DNA of 64,000 bases, from the NCBI RefSeq assembly GCF_030506305.1, contig NZ_CP119421.1:4542501-4606500 (forward strand), in the 5' to 3' direction. Within the stretch, counting starts at the first letter, position 1; the number at the start of each line of letters is the position of its first letter. Under the pieces are notes generated by a model, which made no database searches, was not told the DNA's origin, and worked only from the letters and a program-made list of their open reading frames with translations. Shown here in pieces: positions 1 through 9,385 of the stretch. The stretch comes from Porifericola rhodea (lineage in GTDB: Bacteria > Bacteroidota > Bacteroidia > Cytophagales > Cyclobacteriaceae). Position numbers and translations under genes: made by a program.

Positions 1-589
1 CAAAGAGTACACAAGAGCTGAGCACTCTTTAAAAAACCTATTTAAAGACCAGCAGGCCCTAAAGAGATCTTCCTAAAGCAAAACCACACATGGGCTTCTA
101 TCAACTGACTTGAGCCAGAAGCTTTTCAGTCAACCACAGAAGCTATGAGTATAGTGAAAAACCATCTTTGTATCAGCCAAAAACTATTTCTTTTATTAAT
201 TACGCATTATCCTAGCATAATACTATTGATGCTAATAGGTATTACTTAGCGAAATGTAATGATTATTATCACTCACTTAAGTATATACTGTTGACAATCA
301 AGTAACTTTTAGTTCACAAAGTTGAAATGATAATTGCTAAATGGTATAATATTTTATTTTCTATAAAAAGCATATATCAATCTACAGCTACAGTAAAGTA
401 ATAGATATACTTACCAAAGCGCTCTTTATTTCACAATAGGTCAATTATTTGGAATTCTTAGCGCAAAAAAAATCAGCATGTGAGTGTTTTCATAATATAA
501 TTTAAAGCTTACATTTAGGTCAGGATGTTAAACATTACATCTATTTTTTTCTATAAATTTTTTAATCATTCTTTTTAATCTCTATTAGC
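1..589. other. AT-rich leader before katE, no gene seen
   Basis: No convincing reading frame is present on either strand. A 7-bp inverted repeat (AAAGAGT at 2-8, ACTCTTT at 24-30) followed by A-rich sequence may be the tail of a terminator for a gene to the left of the window. The rest is AT-rich and probably holds the katE promoter, but I cannot place an operator or promoter with confidence. Confidence 0.5.
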
Positions 590-2719
590 ATGTCTCAAGA
601 GAATTCTAAAAGCGCTCAACACCAGCGTACCAAGGTTAATTATTCAGACCAGGAGGTAGAACAGGGTCATGGTGGAGAAACTCACCAAACTGCTGCCGAT
701 GGCAATCAGATTTTAACCACCCAACAGGGCATTCCTGTATCTGACGATCAAAATACACTAAAAATAGGTAGCCGCGGACCTAGCGCATTGGAAGATTTTC
801 ACTTCCGCGAAAAGATTTTTCACTTTGACCATGAGCGTATTCCTGAGCGTGTAGTACACGCCAGAGGTTATGCTGCTCACGGCTATTTTGAAACGTACGA
901 ATCACTTGCAGAATACTCTTCTGCTGACCTCTTTCAGCGTGCCGGAGAGAAAACACCAGCCTTTGTACGCTTCTCTACAGTAGCCGGGAACAAAGGTTCT
1001 TTTGATTTAGCACGTGACGTTCGTGGTTTTGCCGTAAAGCTGTATACTAAAGAGGGTAATTGGGATATTGTAGGAAATAACATTCCGGTATTCTTTATAC
1101 AGGATGCCATCAAATTTCCTGACCTGATACATGCCGCCAAACCTGAGCCAGATCGTGCCTTCCCTCAGGCACAGACCGCACACGATAACTTTTGGGATTT
1201 TGTGTCGCTAATGCCTGAGAGCATCCATATGATTATGTGGATCATGTCGGACCGTGCCATTCCTCGCTCGTTCCGTACAATGGAAGGATTTGGAGTACAT
1301 ACTTTCAGGCTGGTTAATGCTGAAGGAAAATCAACCTTCGTTAAGTTCCACTGGAAACCCAAGCAGGGACTTCAGTCAGTAGTGTGGAATGAAGCTGTTA
1401 AAATAAATGGTGCCGACCCTGATTTTCATCGTCGCGACCTTTGGGATGCCATACAAAGTGGTGATTATCCTGAGTGGGAACTTGGCATGCAGCTCTTTGA
1501 TGAGGATTTTGCCGAAAAGTTTGACTTTGATGTATTAGACGCTACCAAGATTATTCCTGAAGAAGAGGTACCGGTACGCCCGGTAGGCCGTCTGGTGCTT
1601 AACCGTGTAGTAGATAATTTCTTTGCAGAAACGGAACAGGTAGCCTTCTGTACTCAGAACATTGTACCGGGTATAGATTTTACCAATGACCCGCTGCTAC
1701 AGGGAAGAAACTTCTCTTATCTGGATACCCAGCTCAAACGTTTAGGAGGTCCTAACTTCACACATATACCCATTAATGCGCCTAAGTGTCCTTTCCACCA
1801 CTTTCAGCAAGACGGCCACATGGCTATGCATAACCCTAAGGGCAGGGCTAATTACGAGCCTAACTCATGGGGAGCAGAAGGAGGCCCGAGAGAGTCGCCG
1901 ACCAAAGGTTTTACCTCTTACCCTGCTCATGAGAGCGGTTATAAAGAGCGCATCAGGCCAGAAAGCTTTGCTGACCACTACAGCCAGGCACGCCAGTTTT
2001 ATATTAGCCAAACTGCTGTAGAACAGAACCATATGGCAGATGCAATAGTCTTTGAGCTTAGTAAAGTAGAAAGACCGGATATACGAGTAAGAGTAGTTTC
2101 TCACTTACTAAATGTAGATGAAGGACTGGCAAAAAAAGTAGCCGAAGGCTTACGCTTACAGGAAATGCCTGCACCAGCCAAGGCCGCTAAACCAACTCGT
2201 AAGGACCTAAAGGAATCACCGGCACTTAGCATCATCAAAAACGGGCCGGAGAGCTTTAAGGGTCGCAAGATAGGCGTTTTCTTATCTGATGGCGCAGATT
2301 CTGAACTATTCAAAGCTCTACAAGATGCTGCCAAAGCTGAGGGCACAATGGTAGAAACCGTTACTCCTATGGTAGGTGGCGTTAAGCTAAGCGATGGTAG
2401 CTGGGTAGAAGGTAAACAAAAAATAGATGGTGGACCTTCGGTACTATACGATGCGGTAGTCATACTACTATCTGATGAAGGTGTAAAAACACTGGTAAAA
2501 GAACCAACTGCACGTGACTTTGTGGCCGATGCTTTTGCGCACCTAAAATTTATAGGCTATACAGACGCTGCTATGCCATTACTACAAAAAGCGGGTATCG
2601 CAGAAAGCCTGGATGAAGGCTGTATCAAACTACAAAGTGCGGATAGCTTATCCTCATACATTGTAAGTTGCCGTAAACTTCGTTTCTGGGGCAGAGAAAG
2701 TGAAGTTGATCCGGTTTAA
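590..2719 (+). CDS. katE: large-subunit (clade 2) haem catalase, HPII type
   Basis: Cytoplasmic catalase that dismutates hydrogen peroxide to water and oxygen. The 709 residues fit the large-subunit class (E. coli HPII is about 750) rather than the ~480-residue small catalases. The essential His is H90 in RVVHARG, the distal Asn lies in VGNNIP (163-164), and the proximal haem ligand is Y377 with R373 four residues before it (RNFSYLDT). Residues after ~555 form the extra C-terminal flavodoxin/DJ-1-like domain typical of HPII ([11 protein letters not shown] near 565). The N-terminal ~65 residues are polar and low in complexity, as in HPII. Transcribed alone, with a long upstream region and its own terminator. 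Stress or stationary-phase control is usual for the family but not visible here. Confidence 0.96.
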   Translation: MSQENSKSAQHQRTKVNYSDQEVEQGHGGETHQTAADGNQILTTQQGIPVSDDQNTLKIGSRGPSALEDFHFREKIFHFDHERIPERVVHARGYAAHGYFETYESLAEYSSADLFQRAGEKTPAFVRFSTVAGNKGSFDLARDVRGFAVKLYTKEGNWDIVGNNIPVFFIQDAIKFPDLIHAAKPEPDRAFPQAQTAHDNFWDFVSLMPESIHMIMWIMSDRAIPRSFRTMEGFGVHTFRLVNAEGKSTFVKFHWKPKQGLQSVVWNEAVKINGADPDFHRRDLWDAIQSGDYPEWELGMQLFDEDFAEKFDFDVLDATKIIPEEEVPVRPVGRLVLNRVVDNFFAETEQVAFCTQNIVPGIDFTNDPLLQGRNFSYLDTQLKRLGGPNFTHIPINAPKCPFHHFQQDGHMAMHNPKGRANYEPNSWGAEGGPRESPTKGFTSYPAHESGYKERIRPESFADHYSQARQFYISQTAVEQNHMADAIVFELSKVERPDIRVRVVSHLLNVDEGLAKKVAEGLRLQEMPAPAKAAKPTRKDLKESPALSIIKNGPESFKGRKIGVFLSDGADSELFKALQDAAKAEGTMVETVTPMVGGVKLSDGSWVEGKQKIDGGPSVLYDAVVILLSDEGVKTLVKEPTARDFVADAFAHLKFIGYTDAAMPLLQKAGIAESLDEGCIKLQSADSLSSYIVSCRKLRFWGRESEVDPV

Positions 2720-2728
2720 ATTACTCAC

Positions 2729-2763
2729 AAGCATAGGGTCTTAGTTACTCTATGCTTTTTTTC
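2729..2763 (+). terminator. intrinsic terminator after katE
   Basis: AAGCATAG (2729-2736) pairs perfectly with CTATGCTT (2750-2757), followed by a T-run, ten bases after the catalase stop. The ~300 bases from here to the next gene (2764-3060) show no further gene. Confidence 0.85.
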
Positions 2764-3060
2764 ATTTCTACTTCTGTACGCCCTTCTTGTTGAAAGTCTA
2801 AAGTGTAAATATGATCAAACCCAAAGCTTATAGCTTAGCCCTTGCTGATGCCTATATTCTTACTGATTGTTAAGTACTTACACTATAGATTATTATTGCT
2901 TCCCTCCTACCTTATTCATTTTTCTGTATAACCTGTGCAAGAGTTTAAGCCGCCTTCGGAGCAAAGTTCTTTCTCTACTCTATAGTGAAGTCCTGTAGAA
3001 GTAACTATATTCATGACTGAATACTCATATTTTACTAATACGACTTACACTTTACTACCA

Positions 3061-3759
3061 ATGACTCATCTACTAAAAGCAAGTTGTCTCGCTTTTCTGC
3101 TTTTCTCTTTCACCCACCATAATACGCTTGCCCAAAGTAAGAACCTGTTTAATGGCAAAAATCTTGATGGATGGCATATGGATGTACCCGAAATGGACAA
3201 AAACTCTGACGCCAGAGCTCCATTTATTGTAAGAGATGGCAAATTGGTCAGCCTGGGTACTCCCGGTGGACATTTGATTAGCGATGCATCCTATGAGAAC
3301 TACCGATTGGAAGTTGAATACCGCTTTGCCGCTGATCCGGGTAACTGCGGTGTACTGGTGCATGCCTCTACACCTCGGGCTTTGTATGAAATGTTTCCCA
3401 AATCCATAGAGGTACAGATGATGCATGAAAATGCCGGAGATTTCTGGTGTATAGTTGAAGACATCAAAGTTCCAGATATGCTGGCTCGCCGCGGACCTAA
3501 AGAGGAATGGGGCATTACAGAAGGTAAAAAACGCAGAATCCTGAATCTGACTGATGGTACCGAAAAACCTCTGGGCGAGTGGAACAGCATGCGAATAGAA
3601 TGTGTAGATGCGGAGATCAAAGTCTGGCTGAACGATGAATTAGTCAATTATGGCTATGAATGTACTGCCAGCTCAGGGCAAATCGCCTTACAGGCCGAAG
3701 GCGCTGAGGTAGAATTCAGAAAAGTTATGCTTAGCCCTATTAATCAGATAAGCCAATAA
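3061..3759 (+). CDS. secreted DUF1080 (3-keto-disaccharide hydrolase fold) protein
   Basis: A DUF1080 protein with a concanavalin-like jelly-roll fold; members of the family act on glycosides or 3-keto-sugars in the periplasm of Bacteroidota. I place the start at ATG 3061 rather than the in-frame ATG 16 codons upstream, because it gives a clean signal peptide (MTHLLKASCLAFLLFSF...TLAQ). Family features are the opening LFNGKNLDGWHM, the GNCGVLVHAS segment in mid-protein, and the late WNSMRIECV / IKVWLNDELVNYG segments. Length of 232 residues is normal for a single-domain member. A second DUF1080 protein lies at 24949-25665. The exact substrate cannot be read from sequence. Confidence 0.85.
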   Translation: MTHLLKASCLAFLLFSFTHHNTLAQSKNLFNGKNLDGWHMDVPEMDKNSDARAPFIVRDGKLVSLGTPGGHLISDASYENYRLEVEYRFAADPGNCGVLVHASTPRALYEMFPKSIEVQMMHENAGDFWCIVEDIKVPDMLARRGPKEEWGITEGKKRRILNLTDGTEKPLGEWNSMRIECVDAEIKVWLNDELVNYGYECTASSGQIALQAEGAEVEFRKVMLSPINQISQ

Positions 3760-3769
3760 AACATAAAAA

Positions 3770-3798
3770 GCTCATTTTCTTTAGCTCAGAAGGTGAGC
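3770..3798. terminator. hairpin between convergent genes
   Basis: GCTCATTTTC (3770-3779) can pair with GAAGGTGAGC (3789-3798), with two G-U pairs. It lies in the 44-base gap between the convergent DUF1080 and acetyltransferase genes and probably serves as a weak bidirectional terminator. Confidence 0.5.
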
Positions 3799-3803
3799 AC
3801 TGT

Positions 3804-4583
3804 CTACTGAGGTTGTGCAAAAGGTATTCGTATTCCAAAGTACTCTAATAATTTATCTCTGAAGTCTACTTCATCTTTGATGACTATTTTTGTACGTTTT
3901 TCACCTTCGGTGATAGTCAGGTGATTAGAGGTCAGCGTAATTCTTCCTGCTGCCGTAGCAATGGAGCATAGCTTTTTCCGGTATAAGGGAGATTCTTCTG
4001 AGTTTTGGTGATAATGGCAGCCCTGAGTGAAATCCTGGAGCTGGTAGGGCTGCATACGAAACTGATACATAGGCACAAAACTTTGCCCCTGATCATAAGA
4101 ACGCTGAATCGTAATGTATTCCTCCTCCTCTTGCTCAAGAACATACTGCACGGTATCCTGCTCCTGCACCTTATCCCATTGAATCAAAAGCGGTTCAGGA
4201 AAACTACTTCCAAAGCCTACATCCAGCAGATAGTTTTGATTCTCCAGACTAAGCAAAAGTGATATATGGGCAAAGTCAGGACCATAACTTTCTTCTTCTG
4301 GCTGATATACCCTGGCTGCCACACGATACACCTGATAACCCAGCATTTGCAAAGCAGAGGCAAACAAGCCATTCAGTTCATAGCAAAATCCTCCACGCTT
4401 CTCCCTGACTACTTTATGGTAAAAGTGCTTTTCATCCAACACAATTTTTCTACCGTAATGAATATCCAGGTTCTCAAATGGCACATGGCTAACGTGTGCC
4501 CTGTGTAGGGCTTTTAAGTTCTGAATATCAGGAGGCAGTCCTCCCTGATAATTAATTCTTTTTAAATATTCAGCTAAGTCCAT
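3804..4583 (-). CDS. nat: arylamine N-acetyltransferase
   Basis: Cytosolic enzyme that transfers acetyl from acetyl-CoA to arylamines, hydrazines or similar amines through a Cys thioester. The full NAT catalytic triad is visible: C67 in RGGFCYELN, H106 in FAHISLLL and D121 in LLDVGFG. The conserved VPFENLDIH segment (34-42) is also present. Length of 259 residues matches the family (about 255-290). Transcribed alone on the minus strand. The physiological substrate is unknown; in bacteria the family ranges from xenobiotic detoxification to natural-product amide formation. Confidence 0.93.
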   Translation of the reverse strand: MDLAEYLKRINYQGGLPPDIQNLKALHRAHVSHVPFENLDIHYGRKIVLDEKHFYHKVVREKRGGFCYELNGLFASALQMLGYQVYRVAARVYQPEEESYGPDFAHISLLLSLENQNYLLDVGFGSSFPEPLLIQWDKVQEQDTVQYVLEQEEEEYITIQRSYDQGQSFVPMYQFRMQPYQLQDFTQGCHYHQNSEESPLYRKKLCSIATAAGRITLTSNHLTITEGEKRTKIVIKDEVDFRDKLLEYFGIRIPFAQPQ

Positions 4584-4694
4584 ATGCGTTAATTCACTGT
4601 TTTGCAGCCTTCTATAACATCGAAACTAAAGTAAAGGAAGAAGTATTCCTGCGATAGTACTTATCTGCAATACAGCGCAGCACAGTACTTATTT

Positions 4695-6152
4695 TTATTT
4701 CATGGGTACTGGCTCCGCCTCACTTTTCGACATCTCGTAGGGTAGTTTCCAGTAGTTACCCTGACTGTCTCCAAAATACATTTCTGATCGGCTAAACTGA
4801 TCAGGATTGCCATCAGCCCAGAAATACAAAAATGGATCTTTACCGTGGAACACTTTGCGAACATAATTATGATTCCGATCACTGCCCTGACTTAACTGCA
4901 ACTTCTTCTTCCAGCTTTTACCTTCATCTGTACTTACCCAAATCTCTATCTCCCCACCTCCACCATACTGCTGAGGCTTATTTTTCGTGGGAGCCACGAT
5001 CATCCACTCCTGATCATTGATGATAAGGCTGCCCATATCATAATTATGATCTGATGTAGTCACTATATGGTCTGACCACTCCGTTCCATTCCAGTGTATC
5101 ACATGCCATTCACGTGGGCCATTATCTGGTCCTGGCTCATGGCCTCTGCTTGTGATATATAAGCCAATAGGATTAGCATTACGGTCAAAGTCTACGTCTT
5201 TGAGGTATACATTCTTCTGCTGAGTATAATAATTTTGTAGGCGTGCGCTGTTATCCAGCTTGGTAAGGGGCAGTTCTATAGCCTCACCCTCTGCCGTAGT
5301 CCAGGTGTTACCCAGATCAGTAGTCTGTAGGTAATATAAATTGGTACGCTGGTCTACATTACCATTCGGGTGCCAGTTAAAGAAGGTCACGACTTTGTTA
5401 CCCTTAGCTTTACTCATTTGGTAATGTCCGCCTTTGTCATCTCCATCAGCTCTAATACCAGCTAATTTATGATCTTGCGTCCAATCTCTACCATTCTTGC
5501 TGCTTTCATAATATAGCTCACGTACGCCAGTATACTTAGTAAAGAGGTGCAGAAAACCTTGTTCTTTCAAATACCAGGGCTGAGGATAAGTAAGCTCTTC
5601 GGTAGATACCCGTTCAAAGCTGGATGCATCATATGGGCGAGTGCTTTTGTACTTATAGCCGGGCCGAACCTTACCCCTGCCACTGACAAAAACCCACAGA
5701 TAGCCCTGCGCATCTATAGATAGGCTGGGATTGTCGTGTGGATCATCCACGCCCTCCTTGTCATGCACAATAATTGGTTTACTCAGCGTATGGCTCTTAT
5801 GATCGTAGCTGCCGATCATGCACAGCAGATATTTTTCATTTTCGGCACGGGTGCCACCATATACGAAAAAGGTTTTGTCAACTTCTTCCGCGTAAATAGC
5901 TAAAGGATTATGCTTGGCAGTATAAGTCCCCAGCCCGCCTGAATACTTATCGCCGTATTCATAGAATTGATTTAGGGTAAACCATATTCCTTTATAGCCA
6001 TCTACTGTAGGAAAGGGTTCAGGCTCAGCTCGCCCAATGTTTTGCTGAGCCAAAAGTGGAAGGTGCGCAAAACTAAAGATGATGAGTAAAATTAAAGGTA
6101 AGCTGCGGACATGAAAACGAATAGTGTTGAGTTTAAACTCCAGGTGTTGCAT
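4695..6152 (-). CDS. secreted BNR_4 beta-propeller protein, possible polysaccharide lyase
   Basis: An exported protein of about 485 residues with an N-terminal hydrophobic signal region (LPLILLIIFSF, cleavage likely after LLAQ). The body matches the BNR_4 family: opening VDGYKGIWFTL, GLGTYTAKHNPLAIY, VDDPHDNPSLSID and repeated WxS/D propeller-blade segments such as IEIWVSTDEGKSWKK. Several BNR_4 proteins are seven-bladed ulvan lyases (families PL24/PL25), so degradation of an algal sulfated polysaccharide is plausible. No SusCD pair or sulfatase lies nearby to support a full utilisation locus. The divergent DUF4105 gene starts 141 bases away. I am sure of the family, not of the activity. Confidence 0.72.
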   Translation of the reverse strand: MQHLEFKLNTIRFHVRSLPLILLIIFSFAHLPLLAQQNIGRAEPEPFPTVDGYKGIWFTLNQFYEYGDKYSGGLGTYTAKHNPLAIYAEEVDKTFFVYGGTRAENEKYLLCMIGSYDHKSHTLSKPIIVHDKEGVDDPHDNPSLSIDAQGYLWVFVSGRGKVRPGYKYKSTRPYDASSFERVSTEELTYPQPWYLKEQGFLHLFTKYTGVRELYYESSKNGRDWTQDHKLAGIRADGDDKGGHYQMSKAKGNKVVTFFNWHPNGNVDQRTNLYYLQTTDLGNTWTTAEGEAIELPLTKLDNSARLQNYYTQQKNVYLKDVDFDRNANPIGLYITSRGHEPGPDNGPREWHVIHWNGTEWSDHIVTTSDHNYDMGSLIINDQEWMIVAPTKNKPQQYGGGGEIEIWVSTDEGKSWKKKLQLSQGSDRNHNYVRKVFHGKDPFLYFWADGNPDQFSRSEMYFGDSQGNYWKLPYEMSKSEAEPVPMK

Positions 6153-6292
6153 AGTTTCAAATAGCCAATAGGTTGTTGTTCAAGATAAGCTGAATCTCTC
6201 TGAATGATTATCATTGAATTATAAAACTTTAGTTTTAGTTTAGCCAGTAAATAGGGTTATTAATCCTGGGAGTCAATAAACAAATAGCGCTT

Positions 6293-7573
6293 ATGTTGCC
6301 TTTTCCTAAGAAACTTCCTCTTAGTTTAATCTTACTTTTTACTATCAACCTGCTGAGCCCCTTGCTTTTACCTATAGCGGCGCGTGCCCAATCTCAGGGG
6401 GATGTATTTATTTCGCCACAATCAAAAATCAGTCTGATTACCTGCGCTCCGGGCTCTGCCCTGTTTGAAGCTTTCGGGCATAGTGCTATTCGGGTACATG
6501 ATCCTGTCACTGGCTTTGACATGGCTTACAACTACGGGGTGTTTGACTTTGACCAGCCCAACTTTTACGTCAATTTTGCGAAGGGTTATTTACTCTACAA
6601 GCTAGGTACGGCAGAGTTTAACCGCTTTCTCTACCAGTATAGCTATTTTGACAGAACGGTTAAAGAGCAGGTGCTGAACCTAACGTATGAACAAAAGAGC
6701 AGGGTGTTTAATTTTTTGCGCATCAACAGCCTGCCAGAAAACCAGAACTATTATTACGATTACTTCTTTGATAATTGTGCCACCCGACCCAGAGATGTAC
6801 TGATGGAAGTGTTGGGAGACACCTTACAATTTGACTACTCTTATGCCGACACTCTTGACTATAGCATCCGCGACCTGATTGACATTTATATTGAAGACAA
6901 AGACCAGCATGCCTGGGGAGATTTAGGGATTGACCTGGGCCTCGGTGCGAAAATTGACAGGAAGGCTACACCTTTTGAGTATATGTATCAGCCTGAATAT
7001 TTGTTTAAGGCTTTTGCCAGTGCTCGCTTACAAAATGCTGATGGCTCTGATCGCCCGCTTGTCGCCCTTACAAACACTTTATATGAGGGGCGATCCAGCA
7101 CTCCTAACCTGGAAACGCTATTAACTCCTGCAACTGTATTCTGGGTACTGTTTGCTTTGGTGGTACTGGGTACATTTTACGAGTACAAAGTTAAGAAACA
7201 CAAGTTTTACCTGTTTGATCTGGTGTTTTTTCTGTTGCTAAGCCTATACGGCTGTCTGGTGATTTTCCTATGGTTTTTTACTAACCATATATCTGCAGCC
7301 AACAACTGGAACCTTCTCTGGGGCTTTCCCACTCACTTTATTGCCTTGTTTTTTCTACTGATTGACAAGTTTAAAGTGATGTTGAAGTACCATTTTATGG
7401 TAACTGCTTTACTTGCTGCTTTTGCACTCTGCTTCTGGACGGTGCTGCCCCAGGAGCTGCACTATTCAATTATGCCGCTATTACTGATCATTATAATCCG
7501 CTCCATCGTTATCATACAGTTTAAACTGTCAGGTGAGGGTGCCTTTTTGCGTAAAGCGCAGGGAAGAGTTTAG
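6293..7573 (+). CDS. DUF4105 membrane protein
   Basis: A 426-residue protein with an N-terminal signal peptide (LSLILLFTINLLSPLLLPIAARAQ). The DUF4105 domain spans ~35-260, recognisable from SLITCAPGSALFEAFGHSAIRVHD, FNYGVFDFDQPNFYVNF-like sequence and the later DNCATRPRDVL. Four or five membrane helices follow (about 275-415), ending with a positively charged tail. In this family the soluble domain is periplasmic and resembles papain-fold/NlpC-like folds; the Cys-His pattern here (FGHSAIRVHD, FFDNCATR) is compatible with a hydrolase, but no activity is established. Divergent from the BNR_4 gene. Confidence 0.75.
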   Translation: MLPFPKKLPLSLILLFTINLLSPLLLPIAARAQSQGDVFISPQSKISLITCAPGSALFEAFGHSAIRVHDPVTGFDMAYNYGVFDFDQPNFYVNFAKGYLLYKLGTAEFNRFLYQYSYFDRTVKEQVLNLTYEQKSRVFNFLRINSLPENQNYYYDYFFDNCATRPRDVLMEVLGDTLQFDYSYADTLDYSIRDLIDIYIEDKDQHAWGDLGIDLGLGAKIDRKATPFEYMYQPEYLFKAFASARLQNADGSDRPLVALTNTLYEGRSSTPNLETLLTPATVFWVLFALVVLGTFYEYKVKKHKFYLFDLVFFLLLSLYGCLVIFLWFFTNHISAANNWNLLWGFPTHFIALFFLLIDKFKVMLKYHFMVTALLAAFALCFWTVLPQELHYSIMPLLLIIIIRSIVIIQFKLSGEGAFLRKAQGRV

Positions 7574-7630
7574 CTGGTCTACTCTGAACCAAGTGATAAG
7601 CCAGTTTTATTTCTGGTTTCTAATCTGGTT

Positions 7631-8341
7631 TTAAGGGTGCACTAAACGGGCGAGGTATTGGTCATTGTTATCTTCGGTAAGTATTTGCATATGCCAACCG
7701 GCTTCTGACGCAAATCTGCTCATAGTTTGCTGATCAACGTATAGCCAGGAGAACCATTCACCCTTTTGCCTCCTGTACTGGTATTGATACTGAATTTCTC
7801 CTTTATATGGATATTGGTTCAGCTTAATGTCATCATACAAATAGCTCAAATCGCTTGAGTCAAACAAAATTTGCCCACCGGGTAAGAGCCATTCTTTTGC
7901 CTGTGTCAGAAATTTTCTCAGCCCTTCAAGGTTGTTTACTATACCTATACCATTCATCAGCAGCAATAATGTATTGTATTTTGTGGGTAGAGGCTCCCAA
8001 AAGGACTGGTGGTACACCTGACTTAGTCCGCGCTGCTTCATAATTTCTATGCAGAAAGGTGAAAGGTCAAGAGCATCCACATTTTTGCCTTGCTCATGCA
8101 GGTAAATAGCATGGCTACCTACTCCTGCCCCTATATCCAGAATCTTGCCGAAGGCAGCATTTAGTGCCTGGGCTTCCAGCTCTGGGAAATCTTCTTCGTC
8201 GCGAAAAAACCAGTCTACCGGCATTTCTTCAACCTCTCCGTAGCTGGTATTCAGATACAGATTGTCGGCTTTACCATTGAGGAAGTAATCGTATAAAGCC
8301 CGACCGTAAACATCTGCTGCCGTATCTTCTGATTTATGCAT
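7631..8341 (-). CDS. class I SAM-dependent methyltransferase
   Basis: Cytosolic Rossmann-fold methyltransferase of 236 residues. Motif I is ILDIGAGVGSHAIYL around 88-102, followed by an acidic residue at the end of strand 2 (VDALDLSPF) and the LLLLMNGIG segment as motif IV. The substrate is not predictable. It is convergent with the DUF4105 gene (57-base gap) and 45 bases downstream of the metal-dependent hydrolase, with which it may be co-transcribed. Confidence 0.85.
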   Translation of the reverse strand: MHKSEDTAADVYGRALYDYFLNGKADNLYLNTSYGEVEEMPVDWFFRDEEDFPELEAQALNAAFGKILDIGAGVGSHAIYLHEQGKNVDALDLSPFCIEIMKQRGLSQVYHQSFWEPLPTKYNTLLLLMNGIGIVNNLEGLRKFLTQAKEWLLPGGQILFDSSDLSYLYDDIKLNQYPYKGEIQYQYQYRRQKGEWFSWLYVDQQTMSRFASEAGWHMQILTEDNNDQYLARLVHP

Positions 8342-8386
8342 ACAAAAAAGGAACGTAGCTTGTGCTACGCTCTGGTAATAGTAAGA

Positions 8387-9067
8387 TTAGAAATTTACTG
8401 TATCGCCAATTTTTACTAATTGTAGATCCTTATCCGCCTTTCTAAAGCGTTCAACTGCTTTATTATGATCAATTTTAATATTAGGAAATGTATCATAATG
8501 AACCCCCATCACTTTGTTGCACTGTATAAAATCACAAGTGGTAATAGCATCCTCAATACCCATAGTCAGGCAGTCCCCTATAGGAAGGATGGCAAGATCC
8601 AGTTTAGTATAGCGAGGGATTAATTGCATGTCCAGCGTAAGAGCAGTATCTCCAGCATAGTAAAAGTTACATTCATCAGCCATTACAACAAAGCCTCCAG
8701 GATTTCCGCCATATGAACCATCAGGTAGCATAGAGGAGTGTACAGCATTTACATACTTTACTTTTCCAAAATCAAGCTCTACTAAGCCGCCAAGGTTCAT
8801 AGGTACTACATTCTCTATTCCTTTGTCTTGCAGCCAGGTGATGATTTCAAAATTAGATATAACGGTAGCCTGCGTTCTTTTGGCAATATCTACCGCATCC
8901 GCAATATGGTCCTGATGACCATGACTAATCAGGATATTGTCTGCTTCTACCTGAGCAGGATCAATATCTTTAGCCAGTTCGTTGGGTGAGATGAATGGGT
9001 CAAAAAGTACTTTCTTGCCTTTTAGCTCTACAGCAAAGCAAGAATGTCCATAATAGCTTAATTTCAT
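8387..9067 (-). CDS. UPF0173 metal-dependent hydrolase (metallo-beta-lactamase fold)
   Basis: A small 226-residue metallo-beta-lactamase-fold hydrolase. The opening YYGHSCFAVE and the zinc motif ISHGHQDHIAD (HxHxDH) are typical of UPF0173, as are AVHSSM, YAGDTALT and the terminal GVHYDTFP histidine. The family is related to UlaG-like lactonases and RNase Z-like enzymes, but the substrate is unknown. No signal peptide, so cytosolic. Confidence 0.88.
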   Translation of the reverse strand: MKLSYYGHSCFAVELKGKKVLFDPFISPNELAKDIDPAQVEADNILISHGHQDHIADAVDIAKRTQATVISNFEIITWLQDKGIENVVPMNLGGLVELDFGKVKYVNAVHSSMLPDGSYGGNPGGFVVMADECNFYYAGDTALTLDMQLIPRYTKLDLAILPIGDCLTMGIEDAITTCDFIQCNKVMGVHYDTFPNIKIDHNKAVERFRKADKDLQLVKIGDTVNF

Positions 9068-9166
9068 AAGTCAGTTAGTTTTAAAAATTGAATTTAGAAA
9101 AAGTTAATTCTCAGTATAGCTAAAACAGCATAATAAAATTATGGTTAATGTTAAACCGGATTTATG

Positions 9167-9385
9167 CTAATCTTCTTCCTCCTCACCCTCAAAAGCTTTC
9201 TGAATCATGTTTTCGGTATCTTTAAGTTTACTGCGACAATAGTTAATCAATTCTAGTGCTCTGGAAATACGTTCAGAAAGTATATCTACATCCATTGTAT
9301 CATTTTCTACTTCTGCCACAATAGATTCTAGTTCATCTAGAGCTTCCTGATATTTTATCTCTTTAGTTTTCTTTTTTGGACTCAT
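9167..9385 (-). CDS. xseB: exodeoxyribonuclease VII small subunit
   Basis: A 72-residue XseB subunit. It contains the conserved sequence YQEALDELESIVAEVENDTMDVDILSERI-type helices (split here by position: YQEALDELESIV at ~12, then a second helix with LERI-like ISRALELINYC), and an acidic tail. XseB helices bundle around XseA to form the processive single-strand-specific nuclease that acts in repair. It overlaps the end of xseA by 23 bases, so the pair is translationally coupled. Confidence 0.93.
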   Translation of the reverse strand: MSPKKKTKEIKYQEALDELESIVAEVENDTMDVDILSERISRALELINYCRSKLKDTENMIQKAFEGEEEED

